A stretch of DNA of 64,000 nt, taken from NCBI GenBank assembly GCA_009103225.1, contig RHPI01001327.1, forward strand, positions 161,233-225,232, given 5' to 3'. A program made the position numbers and the translations under genes. Source of the stretch: Chlorokybus atmophyticus (Eukaryota > Streptophyta > Chlorokybophyceae > Chlorokybales > Chlorokybaceae). Positions 23,882-41,300 of this stretch are shown here, one piece after another. Each line of letters begins with the position of its first letter. Position 1 is the stretch's first letter. The notes below the pieces were generated by a model. It was not told where the DNA came from, did not search any database, and saw nothing but the letters and a program-made list of their open reading frames with translations.

Positions 23882-24230
23882 GTAACGGGAAGGTACATTA
23901 ATTACCACAAATCGACCATAAAAGCACCAAGTCTTTTGTGGTCGAGTGGGCTGTGACAGAATGTATAAGCGAACCACTTAGGTACTGCATACACCTAAGC
24001 AGTTGAACTCTCATACAATCATGCTGTCAACATAGCAGCCTGAGAGTGAGCATGCCTTGCCTCAGGCGTGACACATCACTAACAACACATACGAGACATC
24101 GTATCATATGTCGTTAATTTATTGATTCCCAAACTCTCCATTCTTGCAAACAGCATGCATATGAAAGCATGGTACACCCGGCGTGATCACCATGTTTATT
24201 ATATATATTAAGGACCTCATATACCTTACA
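23881..24230 (+). mobile_element. Possible diverged 3' LTR
   Basis: Starts TGTAACGGGA directly after a polypurine tract, as a 3' LTR should, and a candidate end CCTTACA occurs near 24230. Beyond the first ten bases it does not match the 525-base LTR, so it would belong to another subfamily or a recombinant element. The right boundary is a guess. Confidence 0.3.
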
Positions 24231-25574
24231 TTATTATCAAAATTGTAGGGTTCAAAGTGTGGCACCCATTAACCTTTTAACTCCTTCAAGTTTTAGACCT
24301 TGATATTGTTCTTTACGGCTCGAGTTGTGCGCGCGCGAGGGCGTGTGTGCATGTGTACGAGCTCACATGCATGCATGCGTGTGTCGCTGTGGATTCGTGC
24401 ATGTGTGTGCATGCGTGAGTTCGTGTGCGTGCTTTTAAACGGGGGTGTGCGCGTGCATGCATTGACCCATGCACACATTGTCGCATGCACGCACGACTCG
24501 ACTCGACATTACATTCATCAGATGCATGTAAATGCGTGTTGATGTGCGTGTGTGCACATGTATGTAGAGAAAAAGGCGCATCACTTCTACTAATCTTTTT
24601 GAAGCTTTCAATGTGGCACATCTGCACTTCTTACCGCTAGCTTGTATTATTTCGCATCTCCACCTGCTGTCGCAAGGGCGCGCATGCTTAATTGCTTGCA
24701 AGCACGAAGAGCAAATGATGTGCGTGCATGCGTGCATTGCAGCTTACCACGTGATATGTACATGTAAGTGAGCACGTGGGTGCATGCGTGAGTGTGCTTT
24801 CAATAGCAATACGTGTGCGAACATGTGAGTATGTGTACACTGAGGTTATGTATATGCTTGCGCAACCGATGCAAAGGCCTTTGCATTGCAATGTTGACAA
24901 ACAAACGAAACGATGTTGTTTGTGCAAGACGGAATGATGTGAATTGCAAGTTTTGAATGCCAAGGACAACATTGTAAAGTGCAATTGTCATGATATGTAA
25001 CGAAAAAATAATTCTTCAATATTATATATCAATGTATAATAATTGTGAGTATTATACATTGCACAAACAAGATGAGATTATGACTACGACATGACAATAA
25101 TGGATGCGTGCGTGGCTTGCATTACGTGTCACAAATAGGTAAATTGCAATTGTATTATAACATGCAACATATGAACGAATACGCGTCATGGAACGGAATT
25201 CAATCGTGGTGTACACACATGCACAGTTGCAGTAAGTGTACTTCGATACGAATCATGGATACACGCTTTTTCGCACTAACTTGCTGAATATGGTTGTCTT
25301 ATGATACCAACAAAGCCACTACTTGGTGTGATGATTAAAGAAGCATCATTGGCCACCTATCGGCTATGGTCGTTGAAATCGTCGGAGTTTTCAACTTGGA
25401 AACACACTGAAGCTCGCTCGTGTGCTTGCATGCTTATGCGGTTCAAGCGCAGAATGCTTACATGCAGAATAAGCCACTGCTGCTCTCAACGCCAGCAGCA
25501 GCAGCAGTAACAGGGAGAGCGGCGGCGGCGGCGGCGGCGGAGGACGGGGTGCACACACATACGGACACACGCAC
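24231..25574. other. Intergenic region with TG/CA-alternating repeats
   Basis: About 24325-24580 and 24720-24850 are dense in TG, CG and TGCA dinucleotides (for example GTGTGCATGTGTACG). The rest is AT-rich to about 25300. Open frames across it are low-complexity and show no domain. The CSN7 promoter must lie at the right end; a GCG-repeat stretch sits at about 25520-25540. Confidence 0.5.
24325..24560. repeat. TG/CG-alternating Z-DNA-prone tract
   Basis: Long alternating purine-pyrimidine sequence made of TGTG, TGCA and GCGC units with interspersed ATGC. Similar tracts recur in introns across the window, for example 1130-1215, 14540-14605, 30200-30330, 34995-35110, 36060-36300 and 55610-55665. 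Confidence 0.75.
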
Positions 25575-27919
25575 ATGGAGGTGGAGGCGAAGCAGGCAGA
25601 GGTTCTGGAGAGCTTCTGCCTGCTGGCCAAGGGCGCCCGTGGCAGGGCTTGCACACAGGTTGGCAGTTGTTGTTGTTGTTGTTGTTGTCGGTTGTTTTTT
25701 TAAGGTGGAGTCTATGACTTGCAGTTGGTAATTTGCAGCTGAGGTCGCTAGAAGTTGTCGCTGTCGCTGTTGTTGCAGTGGTTTGCTAAGCTGCAACAAG
25801 AGCGGCAACGCCAACTTTGTTATACGTGTCAAGCATTTGTTAAACAGCGTTGCATGAGAAAAAAGGGAGGGGGCTTTGGAACGTGGCCATTTTTACAAGC
25901 CTAGTCAAGATATGTATCCTTTACACGTCAGGTTATTCTCTGCGTTACATGTATATATAATAAAATTGAACATTAACTGCGCACTTTCCGCTTATCTATG
26001 CTGCAGCTCATCACAGAGGCGACGTCACATCCAGGACTCTTTGCATTTGGCGAACTGCTTGACGCGCCGTCAATATCAGAGGTAAATGCAATGCATGAGA
26101 TCTCTCGCTAAGGAGTTTACTAATTGATGCGTCACTTTGTTCCATCATGTCGCTCTCATGCTTCATGCATTCATGAATGTACGTTTAGCGCATGCAAATC
26201 TCACACGGTGTTTTGAAACATTGTCTTAAGCATAGGGCATGGCATGATGTTGTCATAATCCGCATTGCTTTGTTATCCACTTGATCAACTTTGCCATGCA
26301 TTGATTGTAATAAGCACATTGCAAGCAGTCCGGAGGCTTGCTGCTAAATTTTAAGTGAAACATTACAACTGATACAGTATAACCTACTTGCTGCATAGGT
26401 TTGTCAGCATGTTGCAACCGAAGCTATTGTGAAGTCTTTACGCAAAGCATTTGTCATAGCATTACAGCAAGTGGCACTGTGTCTGTGAAGACACTTATAA
26501 TGAGATATGTCATGAAACAATGAACGTGTGATTGAGGCAGCTATGTGATTGTTCCGCAGCTCGAAGGCACCGAACACGCGCCGCATTTGCAGCTGTTGCG
26601 CCTTTTTGCACATGGCACCTGGGGCAATTACAAAGGTACTGGGTCATTTAACAACTACCACAATCTCAAAGCTGCTGCATTGTCGCGTTGCATGCAATTG
26701 TCTATGACACAACACATCTGTGTATGTGTATTTTCAGCTCTATCAAGTGAATTGCCGCCGCTTTTGCCCGCGCAGACGCTTAAACTGAAGCAGTTAACCG
26801 TTGTCTCGCTCGCAGATCACAGCAAAGTGAGTTGAACGTAGTTGTTGCTGTTACTGTTGTTATTGTCACGGCTTTGTTGCAGCTGATACTTCACACAGGT
26901 TCTTTCTTATGACCTGCTTATGCGGGAGCTTGATGTGAGCAGCATACGTGACCTTGAGGACTTGCTTATCAACGACTGCATGTATGTGGTAAGACAGTTG
27001 TTGGTACTAACAGAAACCAACGAGTATTGTTCATGCGTGCAACAACACATATTACTAATGGATGCGCTGATGTGCTAACATTGCGTGACACTATTGCTTG
27101 TAAACAGGGAATCCTTAGGGGCAAGCTTGATCAGCGTAGCAGGTGCTTTGAGGTGAGAAATCAGAATAACACACATATAAATATGTAACATTGGAGTGGA
27201 TACCAGTGAAGTCAATGCTGGTTGGTTTGTTGTGTGACGTATAGATTACTTAAATTGTTTGTGACAATGATGCTGGCCTTCTGTTTCTTGATGTGCACAG
27301 GTGCATTTTGCGGTCGGGCGCGACCTCCGGCCAGGACAGATAAATGAATTGATAGACTCCCTTCACAACTGGCAAGTGGCATGTGTGCTTTTGCGTTGTT
27401 GTGTAGCAGCTGTCTATGTCATATGCATCATCATTCATTGATTATATGAGTAAGTGTTTGTATTCTTACCTGCAGGGTGAGGACATCAGAGGAGCTTATG
27501 CAAAGCATAAGAGGTCAGATAAGTTGGGCCGCGGAAACCACGCAGGCTGGCGCGAAGCACAAAGCCACTGTGGAGGCCGTTGCCGAGGAGGTTCGCAAGA
27601 GCTTGAAGGTGAGTTGAGTTGTTGTATTGTGTGGTTTGTTTGACATGAGATTCGTAATGTTTGCATGGTGATGATGTCGTGTTATTCTTGTAGGCAGAAC
27701 AAGACATGAAGAACCAGCCTGATGGGTTTGGTGATGGCGCGGCGTCCATGGATTATGTTGAAGAAGAGCGGCCCGGTCGACCGAAAAGGTGTGGGAAGAA
27801 GAACTGCTAGCAAACTTTTGTATGCCGTGTGCGTGTGCATGTGTGTGTACACTTGCGGTTTTTTGTTCAACTTACAAGCATTTTGTTGTGTGCTTATCAT
27901 GATGTGCAGGAGACGATAA
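25575..27919 (+). CDS. CSN7: COP9 signalosome complex subunit 7 (PCI domain)
   Basis: A subunit of the COP9 signalosome, which deneddylates cullin-RING ubiquitin ligases. Exons join in phase: 25575-25658, 26007-26081, 26560-26635, 26738-26826, 26899-26988, 27108-27152, 27301-27371, 27476-27608, then from about 27694. Family landmarks in order: MEVEAKQAEVLESF, ITEATSHPGLFAFGELL, LEGTEHAPHLQLLRLFAHGT, TLKLKQLTVVSLA (PCI winged-helix part), YDLLMRELDV, INDCMYVGILRGKLDQ, CFEVHFAVGRDLRPGQ, and a C-terminal helix of IRGQISWAAET type. The intron after 27371 uses a GC donor (TG|GCAAGT). The C-terminus is either RPKRRR and TAA at 27919 (intron spliced after AAAAG) or ends unspliced at TAG 27810. I prefer the spliced form because a basic end is usual in this family. 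Confidence 0.93.
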
Positions 27920-28909
27920 TGGCACACAGACGTGATCGTGGTGGTGTCGTGCATGCGGGTTTAGTGTAACAACATCTGTCTCACCTGACATCAACATTCG
28001 TGGCGATCTAGGGCATTTGCAGCAGCAGTGCAGCGCAGGTCGGAAACATGCAGCGTACTTGGGTGCCCATCAGATGTGTATGTAAAAGCGCTTCTCAGCA
28101 CAAACGGTTCGCTCATGGTGTACGTGCATTCAGCAAATCGTGGCATGCATGCATGCATGCAAAACTGCATGCAGCCACTTCTTCGAATTATGCATGGTGG
28201 AGGTTCGGTCAACAAGAAAAAGAGAGCACAGTATGGTTGTTGTGGTACACGCAGCTATGCACATATTCTGCATGGAGATTTTATGTGGTTATTTGCATCA
28301 GACCACAAATGGTCATGGGCTCGCTCACAATGCGTCAAGATGTTAAACAATGTCGAGTCAGAACTGCAAAACCACACCCGGAAAACTTGCCAGCTGTGCA
28401 GAGCGGTGGTTACATGCACGAGCTGAAGCAGACATTCCTGCACTGTTGACCACCTATCAGGAGTGTGCTATCATGGGAGTTCATTCATGTCAATAGCAAC
28501 ATTTATAAGTGCGGCTTGTTAAGCCGCACTTTGACCAACCCTCTATCGTCTTCCTTTGCATTTTTCATTTTGTGTTCTGCTTGCTTTTTTTCAGCCATTA
28601 AATATGCTGGGCTTATCAGGGTTTGAAGCCAATACAAACAACATTGCTACCAACGCCTTTGACCACCCTCTCCCCACGAACGGCCGCACCAGTTGCATAT
28701 GACTTGCTGTACACAACTAGAACCACAGTCGTATGTAACTCGACCACCACAAAGCATTGTTATTACGGACAACACAAACCATGTGATGCAGCTCTGGTTG
28801 CGCACATGCAATCAGTCTGTTGCACATGTTCCATCGTTGTCTGAAATGTCGTGTATTTGTGCACGATCATGCACATCGTCTTCTGCTACACGAACAACTG
28901 CACACGCAC
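27920..28909. other. Convergent spacer between CSN7 and DIM1
   Basis: Both flanking genes end here. Open frames at 28028-28449 show no domain and overlap each other in different frames. A GCAT-repeat lies at about 28145-28160 and a perfect hairpin at 28507-28531. I see no gene. Confidence 0.5.
28507..28531. repeat. Perfect 11-bp hairpin with 3-base loop
   Basis: AAGTGCGGCTT, then GTT, then AAGCCGCACTT: the arms are exact reverse complements. It lies between the convergent CSN7 and DIM1 genes, where it could form an RNA hairpin near the 3' ends of both transcripts. No function can be assigned. Confidence 0.7.
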
Positions 28910-31767
<2,858 letters not shown>

Positions 31768-32202
31768 GGCTGCCAGCCGCCCAGCCAACCTTCTCCCGTC
31801 CGCCACCTCTGCTTAGCTATACTTCAGCTTGCACCAGCGGGTCAAGCGGTCCGACTAGATTACACACCCATGACGACGTTCCCCTGAGCGACAACCACGC
31901 CGCCGCCGCCGCCGCCGCCGCCGCTTGGTAGACCAGCGTTTTGGCTTCGGCCAGCGTGGAAACAGGCCCAAGCCAACTCTCTAGCGACAATAAAATCGAT
32001 GCAAGTCTCGCTGCCTACAGCGTCATACGCGTCGCACACTGCAGAACGTCTGCAAGTGTCACGGCTGGGCGTTACAGTGTCACGGCTGGGCACATTGTGC
32101 AGAAGCCATAATCGTAGCTTGCAGGGATTCGCTAACGTTTACAGTCGCTATTACTGCGAGACAGCTTTCTGTGCAAAGCACAAGCACTCCCAGGCGTTGG
32201 CG
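31768..32202. promoter_or_regulatory. Shared divergent promoter region, DIM1 / SDR
   Basis: The start codons of DIM1 and of the SDR gene are about 435 bases apart on opposite strands. The interval includes a (GCC)n run at about 31897-31923 and a nearly exact 15-base direct repeat, GTGTCACGGCTGGGC, at about 32056 and 32077. An in-frame ATG at 31999 could extend the SDR protein into this region. Confidence 0.45.
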
Positions 32203-34217
<2,015 letters not shown>

Positions 34218-34694
34218 GAGATGTTGTGTTGGGTAGTGTTAGCTTGTGTTGTTAAACAACAGTTTTGTCCATGAACAAATCGTTGCGAGCGTATCCACGC
34301 AGTTTGGGAATGAATAATGTTGCCTCGTGTGTTTTGGCCCCAAGAGTTGATTGGGACGAACCTGAGTCGGATTGTCTTGTGTAATTGTGTCCTGCCAAGT
34401 TTATGGGATTGTTTGATATGCGTACGTACGCGCCCACACGCACACTGTGCGATGCACAGCGCATGCTGCGATATGCCACTCACACTGCACAGCATTTGGG
34501 CCAGCACATGTCGTTGCCAAAGCTGCAGATTTCATGCTCCAAAACTCTAGTCAACGCTTGGTGTACACATTGTGAAAATCTCTTGAACTACTTGTTTACA
34601 GTGACACACTTCAGCATCACCATGCAGATTGCTTCATGTCGACAGCAATGGTCATTGACAATGGTCAATTATTGATGATGAGGTACTATTGTAT

Positions 34695-37227
34695 TCAGCC
34701 CCGTGACTTGACATCATCAGTTTGGTCTGGGGCAAGCGCAGGTCTCTGCTCAATCACCTCATCTACCAGACCAAACGCCTTTGCCTCTGCCGCAGACATG
34801 AAGTTGTCGCGCTCCATCGATGTCTCTGCGAGGCAGGAGCAGTGATGGTCAATAATTATGCCATGAGATGTACAACTAAGCAAATGGGTGCGTAACCCAG
34901 TTGAAGAGTTTAAAGTGATGGCGCTCTGTATGTGCTGCAAAGCAAACACAGTCACAAACCGTGCAACTGTGTACACGTATTTATGTAAACGTATGGGCGC
35001 GCGCATGTGCACACACACACACGCGCGCACACACACGTACACTCGCGTGCACGCACGCACCCGGTCACCCGGACACATGCACGCGCCTGTGCGCACGTGT
35101 GCGTGTGAGAGTATTTGGCATATGTAATTGTATGCCTGTGTGCGCGTGTACATACTGAAAACTCACATCCACATAAGCATATACTCGATGTTTGTTCACC
35201 TATCGATTGTACGTCTTGCCCGGTGTGTTTGGCGTACAGCTTGTTGAGGCGCGATCGCATGTCGAGGATCTCTCGCGCGTGGATCGCAATGTCGCTCGCC
35301 TGCCCTTGCACACCTCCCAACGGCTACACAACACGTACAGAGAAACATATCGACCATCGAGCCACAGCGAGACCACAACACGGACCAGCACGACCGCACC
35401 AAGTGAATGAGCACATACCCGCATGTTATGAGAGAGATGAGTGCGCGCACATGCGTGTGTGTCCAGGTGTGCATGACACAACGACAACAACAGCAAGAAC
35501 ACCCACTCACAAGCACGCGCGCGCGCATGTACACATACCTGGTGCACCATCATGCGTGCATTGGGCAGCGATCGCCGCTGCGTTGGTGCGCCCGCCGCCA
35601 GTATCAGCGTCGCCATTGACGACGCTTGTCCCAAGCAAAGCGTCGTCACATCGCACCGTACATACTACAAACATGCAGCACAACATCACAACAACGACCC
35701 AACATGATATTGGGGCTTGCTAGGCTTGTGTGATTGATAACTACCAACATGAGCAACAACCACATGCCTGCATGGTGTCATATATGGCGAGGCCGGCAGT
35801 GACAAGGCCACCCGGGGAGTTTATGTACAGATTTATCTGCACACATCAGAGCAGCAATCAGTGAGAAACTGATGTGAGAGAAAGACTGCACGAGTCCATG
35901 ACGACGTGGGAGAGATAAATGTTGCTGTATCACTTAAGCGGCCGCACTACTATGCTTTCGCACAACTTTACAGCAAGTATGGCACGTGCTATGACGCAGC
36001 AGCGGGACGTGCAATGCATTGAAGAGTTTTCAACGCAATGCTTCATGTTGGAGGCAAACACATACATGCATATGAGCGCGCATGCACCAATGCGTACGTG
36101 CGTGGGCACATACGTGCGTGCACACGTACGTGGGTGCATTGGTGCGGTGGGGATGCGTGTGCGTGTCTGCGTGTGCGAGCATGCGTATGTGTAGGTGCGC
36201 ATATGTGCAGGTGGTACGCGCAACCACATACCCACGCACCCAGCGCGCACACACGCATGCACAAACAAACACATACCCACGCAGACACGGATGCGCGCAC
36301 CCATGCCCGCACAAAGCAACAAACAGAAAGTCACAATAAACAAAACACGCAGCCATTGTAAACCTGCTACGTACAGATCGTACACATCCTCGTGTAACAA
36401 GATTGCAACAATACCATGATCATGTATGTGTCTAGATGTGTGCTTCTGACCGGTTTTTCAGGGTTGTCAGACTCTAGGTATAGCAGCTGCGCAACAACGA
36501 CAGAGGCCATGTCGTCCGATATCGGCCCGTTCACGCAGATGATCCGCTCCTTCAGCAGCCTCGAATAGATATCAAACACCCTCTCCCCTGCACACACACA
36601 CACACACACACACACCATCAATACGCAAAAACAAACACATGAACCAGAGTAGCATCATGATTACAGTAACACCAGACAACCGATTGTCAAGTGTGTGGTA
36701 TACACAGTTGCATAACCGAAAAGTGACTCCTACGAAGTGTTGCGGAGGATTTCATCAGTCTGGTCTGAAATACATGCTGCATGCTGGCAAGGCTATGAAC
36801 TCACTCACTCACTGCAACGCAGGAGCTGGCACCCACAATATCCGTTCTGTACAAAACGATGCACACAATAGCATGGGAACTATCTACGAGGACCGCATGG
36901 TTCATTGAGCTTTCGTCATGGTAGACTGCAATCAGGTGCTGCCCCTTGCTTGGCGCGTGTTGCATTGGTGAAGTTGATAATCAGTACGTGATGCTACCAG
37001 CATTATGACAAAAGAATGGCGATGGTTGAAGTGGCAATCGTGAGGAACTCAATGGTGATGTATGCAATCGAGCTGGGCACACCTCTAGAGGTTTGTTCAA
37101 TGACCATAGGTATGAGCCCCAGCCCGCGCCTCTGATTGCTTATCACCCTTCCTCCTCCCTCTCCGCCTCCCCTCCAGCCCGACCCGACCCTCCTCAGCAG
37201 CGTCCTGGACGACGATCTAAGCGCCAT
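34695..37227 (-). CDS. CLPP: ATP-dependent Clp protease proteolytic subunit (mitochondrial-type)
   Basis: Serine protease subunit that forms the ClpP barrel and degrades unfolded proteins delivered by a Clp ATPase. The N-terminus ([15 protein letters not shown], then Arg/Gly-rich) looks like an organelle presequence and leads to [18 protein letters not shown], which resembles mitochondrial ClpP. Following exons carry [40 protein letters not shown], the active-site Ser region [14 protein letters not shown], the His region [35 protein letters not shown] and the Asp region [20 protein letters not shown]. All three catalytic residues are present. Exons placed with confidence include 35323-35200 and 34825-34695 (TGA). 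Introns contain CA/GT tracts (34995-35110 and 36060-36300). It is convergent with the SDR gene. Confidence 0.93.
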
Positions 37228-38030
37228 CGGCGGCAACGAGGACGACACGAATATAGCGGCCGCCGCCCGCCGCCGCCGCCGCCGCCGCCGCCGCTACCGA
37301 CGCAGGACACAGGCATGCAGAGTGTTTGACGCAGGCACCAAGGCAAGTTGCGCAGTGTAGTAGTGCCTAGTGACTGTGTGGAGGTGTGTGCTTATTGCGA
37401 GGTTGCGTTCATCCCACCAGTGAGTCTTGTGTGTACACATAATTTTCGAGGGACGCTTGTGTTTACAGACATCCAAGGTTCTGTGTGCGCTATACAGAAT
37501 GGTGCTCGGAAACCTGGCTGTTGACTAAGGACCTATTGCTGTTGACTCATGTTACCGGCGAGGAACTACTCTCTATTGTTGTGATACAGCACAGCGTGCA
37601 ATGCATACGTGGTATACACACTGTACGTCCACAACTGCTGCCTGTGGAATGTTGTATCTTGCAGCCCAAGCACTCTGCTAAGATCAAGCTTTCATCAGTC
37701 GTAGCATACGAAGTATGCTCTCTTGACACACATGCATTGCAATAGAGCGCAGACGCAGCGACGCAGCAGCGGGAGGGAAGGCTACAGTGGCCGCTTTTCT
37801 GGTGGTACTAGTCTTGAAATTACTAGTACACTGAACTGGGGTGCCAAGCTCTATACTATACTCAATACACTGTACTACATGCAGCGTATCTAGCTGAGTA
37901 CTCAACATTACCATTCTTATCACACGAGATGCCAAATGATATGGTACATGTCGCGAAGAATGCACCCATGCACGCGCACAGGCAGCGGGTGCACACACGC
38001 ACACATAAGTGCATGTGTGCGTGCCAAGTG
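37228..38030. other. Spacer between ClpP start and PPIP5K end
   Basis: Both neighbours are on the minus strand, so this holds the ClpP promoter and the PPIP5K 3' UTR. A (CCG)n run at about 37258-37295 lies just upstream of the ClpP start. Open frames at 37485-37745 show no domain. Confidence 0.4.
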
Positions 38031-38310
38031 CTAGTGCTTGACAAGGTTCCACAGCGTGTTGGTGCTGGCGTTGCCATGCTGGCTCTTGTTGAGTTCGGGG
38101 AAGCCGCCACCAGGCAGCACGTCCGACTGGTCCACATAAGGGTTGACCAGGGCCTCCAGCTGCAGAGAGAGACAACAACAGAAAGGGGATGATGAAATGG
38201 TCGTACCCGAGAAAGACAACGCGACTAAGTCCGATACAGGTCCGGGGCACCGCCGCCGGGCAGCATCTCCGAATGATCAGTATGCGGGTCCACAAACACC
38301 TCAAGCTGCC
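38031..38310 (-). repeat. Two related, tandem alternative terminal exons of PPIP5K
   Basis: Each copy follows its own AG acceptor in phase 0 and has its own stop. Copy A (about 38310-38225) encodes LEVFVDP...[13 protein letters not shown] and ends TAG. Copy B (about 38159-38031) encodes LEALVNP...[12 protein letters not shown] and a longer tail ending LVKH and TAG. About half of the first 25 residues match. No donor in copy A joins copy B in frame, so they are probably used alternatively. Confidence 0.6.
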
Positions 38311-41300
38311 GGAAACACAACACAGAACAGAGCGCTAACGTCACGCGCACGCACAAGTAACCGCGATACGCAAGCACGCTCTTGACTACAACATCATCGC
38401 GCGCACACACTCGTACACGCGCGCACACGTACATGAGTCTGCAACGCTGACTTTCACAGGACGCAACACCCAACCATCGATGTGTCTATAAATGGCATGT
38501 ACTTTACCTGTTGGAGCGGTATGGTTTCAATCTCATCCTGGCTGTGAAGTCTTTGTCGTGGCACAATGGGAAGCACGTGGTCATTCCTGCGAGGGATGAC
38601 TTCGAGAGGGTTGTAGGCAGACCCTGGGCTGAACAGCACCTGACAACAGATGGCAAGGAGAGTGTTGATTTTTGGCTGCATGATAATCAACAACAACTAA
38701 GGCTATAAGAACCCAAACACACCTCGACTTGGAACCGTTGAGGATCCTTTGGATCCAGATCCATGTTCTCATACATGCGAAAGACGATGTGCGTCAAGTA
38801 GTCCAACTCACCAGTTTCAACCTGCAGGCCAACAGTTTAAGCAACAAACGTTGTGATGACCTACAAAGGAAGTGTGATAGGTAATCAAGCACTCATACCA
38901 GCATATGCTGGGCTTGGTCGCAAACAACTGGGGGCCACATCAACGCCTCCCCGTCCGCGCACGGCGGATCCAAGTGGCAATACCGCAAGACATTGATCAA
39001 CGAGTGTATGTGCGACTCCTGCAAATCAAAAAATGAGCATGGAACCAACGTCAAGCCCATTTGACAGGACACAACCCACTCATCAACCTACCGAGGTGAA
39101 GTAGATGCGCGTGCGAACGTGCCGGTTGGGGCTCTTCACGCCTTTAGCGTATCTGGTGTCCAGCTTGTAAGGGCGGGGCCCGCCATCATCCTCGTCACCC
39201 CCGCCGGCGCCTGGGATGCCGACAACATCGGTGTCCGCGGATATCCTGCCGGCGGAGCTCCCGCTGTCGGACATCGAGCTCGCCATCTCCCCCTGACCCG
39301 TCGACACCCTCCGCGGGATGGTGGGCGTCACGAGGGGCGGTGCGTCTGGCTGCTCTTGGCTGTATTGCAACACCTGCCATACATGCACAAGTGTTTAGCA
39401 CACATGTGATGGGTACATGCCTCCTTGTCATTGGTTGTCACTCACTTGTGCAGGCAATCACACACACCGAGCTCACCTCTAAGCTTTCGTTTCGGGTATT
39501 GTTGAGATCGATGATTAGCTTGCGCAGCAACTTGTTGCAGATGAGCGCTCCTATCTTGAGCTTCTGCGACGGGTCAATGCCATACTCGTTCGGGATGACT
39601 CCATCAGCCAACACTTTCGCCACAGCATACAGCTCGTCAAGGCCAGTCAAGCCCAGATGGCTGTTGTGCAGCGAGTCGTACTTGACTGAGTCGTAGATGT
39701 CCGGTATCTTACTAATGTCGAAGCGGCCTTTCCTTTCGTTGTAAATATCGTTCTGCAACTTGCTCCATCGCGCGTGCATCAGCAGGAAACTCTCACCTAA
39801 CATGGCAATGCACTTGAGAAATGTGGCATGAGGTTATGCTAGTGCCACAATACAACAAGTACAACTGCAACACATTTGTCAGAGCATACCTCCACAAGGA
39901 GCGCAGCCATGCTCCTGATGTCCATGCCAGTCATCTGTCGTGTGGTCCGGCATCATCAACATCCCTGGCACATCAAGCTCATCGTCGCTTCCGCTGCCGC
40001 TGCTCTTGGTGGAGTTGGGGTTGGCGCCGCTGGGAGCCGTGATATGCACACCAAACACCGACAGGCTGCCTTTCCTGCGATGACCCTCCAGCGGCGAAGG
40101 CAAACCCTCCAGCATCGCACGGCAGTGACCGTGCAGTTGCTCTGTTAAACTCTTGATTAACTCAACCTGAACATTGAGCCAAACAACCACATCAACACGC
40201 TGCAATGATGAACATTACTCCCACACATGGCGCTGAGCACAGGGAGAAGATGATGTCTATACCAGTCTGTGCAGAGTTTCTTCAGAACTTGCGGGCATGG
40301 CAGATGGCAGCGGGACAGCTAGGACACTCCCGGGCGAGCGTGGCGTTTGGACTGCAGCCTCGGGCTGATCGAGTGTGTTACCATCGTACGCGGGAAGGGG
40401 CAGGCTATCAGCGAGGGACATGAAGTCAGGTCCTGATGCGCTCGAATTGCCAGCCCACGGTGGTTTCATTGGCGAGGGCGCAGGAGACGGGTCGTCTCTT
40501 GCGCTCCAGCTGTGCGGACGATACGGCACGCCCGTGATGGTTGTGTATAGCTGCGCCTTGGCTTTGCGTATCTCATCATCCGCCCCGCTGCCAACGTAAT
40601 CCAACATCGCCGCATCCTTGCTCACCAAGCTCACCTAAGACAAGGTGTGTCACCATACACATGCACACACGACCACTGTGCAATGCGATAACTCATCAAA
40701 CAATTCACACGATACCAGTATTGGTGTAAGCGGGCCTTCAAGGTCAAGCAAGCCTTTGGCAAACGCCGCAGCCGACATCTGCACGCGGCCTTCATCGGAT
40801 GTGTACAGCTTCAAGTCATGGCGATACGTGCTGTGCAACCTCAGGAGCCCTGTCCCTTGTTCGCCTGACACTCGCAAATGCAACGAGCCCAGTATCAAAT
40901 CACCAGCACTCAGAGCACACCGCCATGCTATGCTGCATGTGAGACAGGCAAGCGAATGCGCATATGGACATATTAGATACCTGGATACATGTTGAGACGG
41001 AAGTCATTGCCAAGTGTTTCAGCTTGCTTGCGCCCAGCATGTGTCAGGACACCGCCATACTTTAGAATCAGCAACGCCTGCGGCAATGACCGGATGAACA
41101 AGAGGTGCGTGGGAGCTGATCATCAAGTGCATGACATGCGTGAGAGCAGCTGCCAACATACTTGCGTGACTTTTTCTTCACTGTCGACCTCTGTCCAAGC
41201 CATGGGCTTGAGCTGAACCTAAACAATTACCAACCATAAGCAGGTCAGTAAGGTTACTCAGCTTTGAAATTGTTGTTAGTGTTAAAGGAACGGATGGAGT

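Noticed and set aside
24293-24737. His/Thr/Cys/Ala-rich frames on both strands
   Set aside because: They are direct translations of TG/CA-alternating repeats.
28028-28449. Overlapping plus-strand frames between CSN7 and DIM1
   Set aside because: Several frames are open at once, there is no conserved motif, and the stretch includes a GCAT microsatellite.
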